Below, one piece after another: positions 63,703 through 64,000 of a DNA stretch of 64,000 bases. The notes beneath the pieces were generated by a model. The model had not been told where the DNA came from. It saw nothing but the letters and a program-made list of their open reading frames with translations, and did no database searches. Made by a program: the position numbers and the translations under genes. Position 1 is the first letter of the stretch, and every line of letters starts with the position of its first letter. The stretch is from Lanius collurio (taxonomy: Eukaryota > Chordata > Aves > Passeriformes > Laniidae): contig JACBWW010000002.1 in the NCBI GenBank assembly GCA_020086605.1, forward strand, positions 23,239,405 to 23,303,404, read 5' to 3'.

Positions 63703-64000
63703 AAACCAGTGACTTAGTACCTTTCAGCACACATTTCTAAACATGTGTATTTTTCTTTCTTAGGGTGAACAGTTCTACTTCCATACTGCAGGGAAAAAGC
63801 CCTTAAAATATATGGTTTATTTTATTTATTAAACAAAATATAAACAATATTAAGAGGTGATAAGCATCAGATGTGTCTTCTAGCAAAATAATTTTGCTTT
63901 GTGGATAAAATGAGTGATTTCTTGTGTTGTTCCTGTCTCTAACTTGTATTATGCTACTATTTTTAAAAATTATTATAAGATGGCAAAACCGCCAGAGGTC
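63701..64000 (+). other. PRKN: PRKN intron 3, first 300 bases
   Basis: AT-rich intronic sequence after the exon 3 donor. I see no coding potential, repeat family or further splice-bounded exon in it. Confidence 0.85.

Noticed and set aside
63406..63717. A 103-codon open frame covering the parkin exon, as a stand-alone gene
   Set aside because: Only codons within 63460-63700 match parkin. The extra residues lie across the AG and GT splice sites, and the ATG at 63406 is intronic.

Overview
This is vertebrate, almost certainly bird, nuclear DNA. It is AT-rich, has no long open reading frames or operon-like gene packing, and carries CR1-type LINE tails and avian endogenous-retrovirus LTRs. A tRNA-Ile-headed, CR1-tailed SINE resembling TguSINE1 of the zebra finch points to a songbird or close relative. 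That taxonomic call is an inference from repeats, not a match to a named genome.

The only coding sequence I can defend is one exon at 63460-63700 on the + strand. It is exon 3 of PRKN (parkin, PARK2), the RING-between-RING E3 ubiquitin ligase of the PINK1/parkin mitophagy pathway. The exon is 241 bp, enters in phase 0, leaves in phase 1, and aligns without gaps to human parkin residues 58-137 plus the first base of codon 138. It is bounded by AG and GT splice sites. The 63.4 kb before it is therefore the 3' part of the very large PRKN intron 2, and the last 300 bases are the start of intron 3.

Layout of the intron. Positions 1-28600 are mostly unique-looking AT-rich sequence with a T/G-rich tract (4209-4360), a small three-copy tandem repeat (19486-19551), a second T/G tract (25573-25620) and an unexplained GC-rich island (26280-26525). 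At 28604-29278 a CR1 tail abuts a truncated LTR, both on the minus strand. A full-length solo LTR lies at 38973-39996 (+) with a near-perfect 5-bp target duplication. A degenerate relative on the minus strand lies at about 47100-47570. The last 10 kb before the exon is repeat-rich: a truncated ERVL-type LTR (53451-53886) ending at a single N, CR1 tails at 56745 and 59284, a long purine tract at 59798 and the SINE at 60837-60979.

No second gene, RNA gene, CRISPR array or microbial system is visible. I found no evidence of a previously undescribed biological system. The points of interest are the parkin exon's divergence pattern and the retroelement history of the intron.
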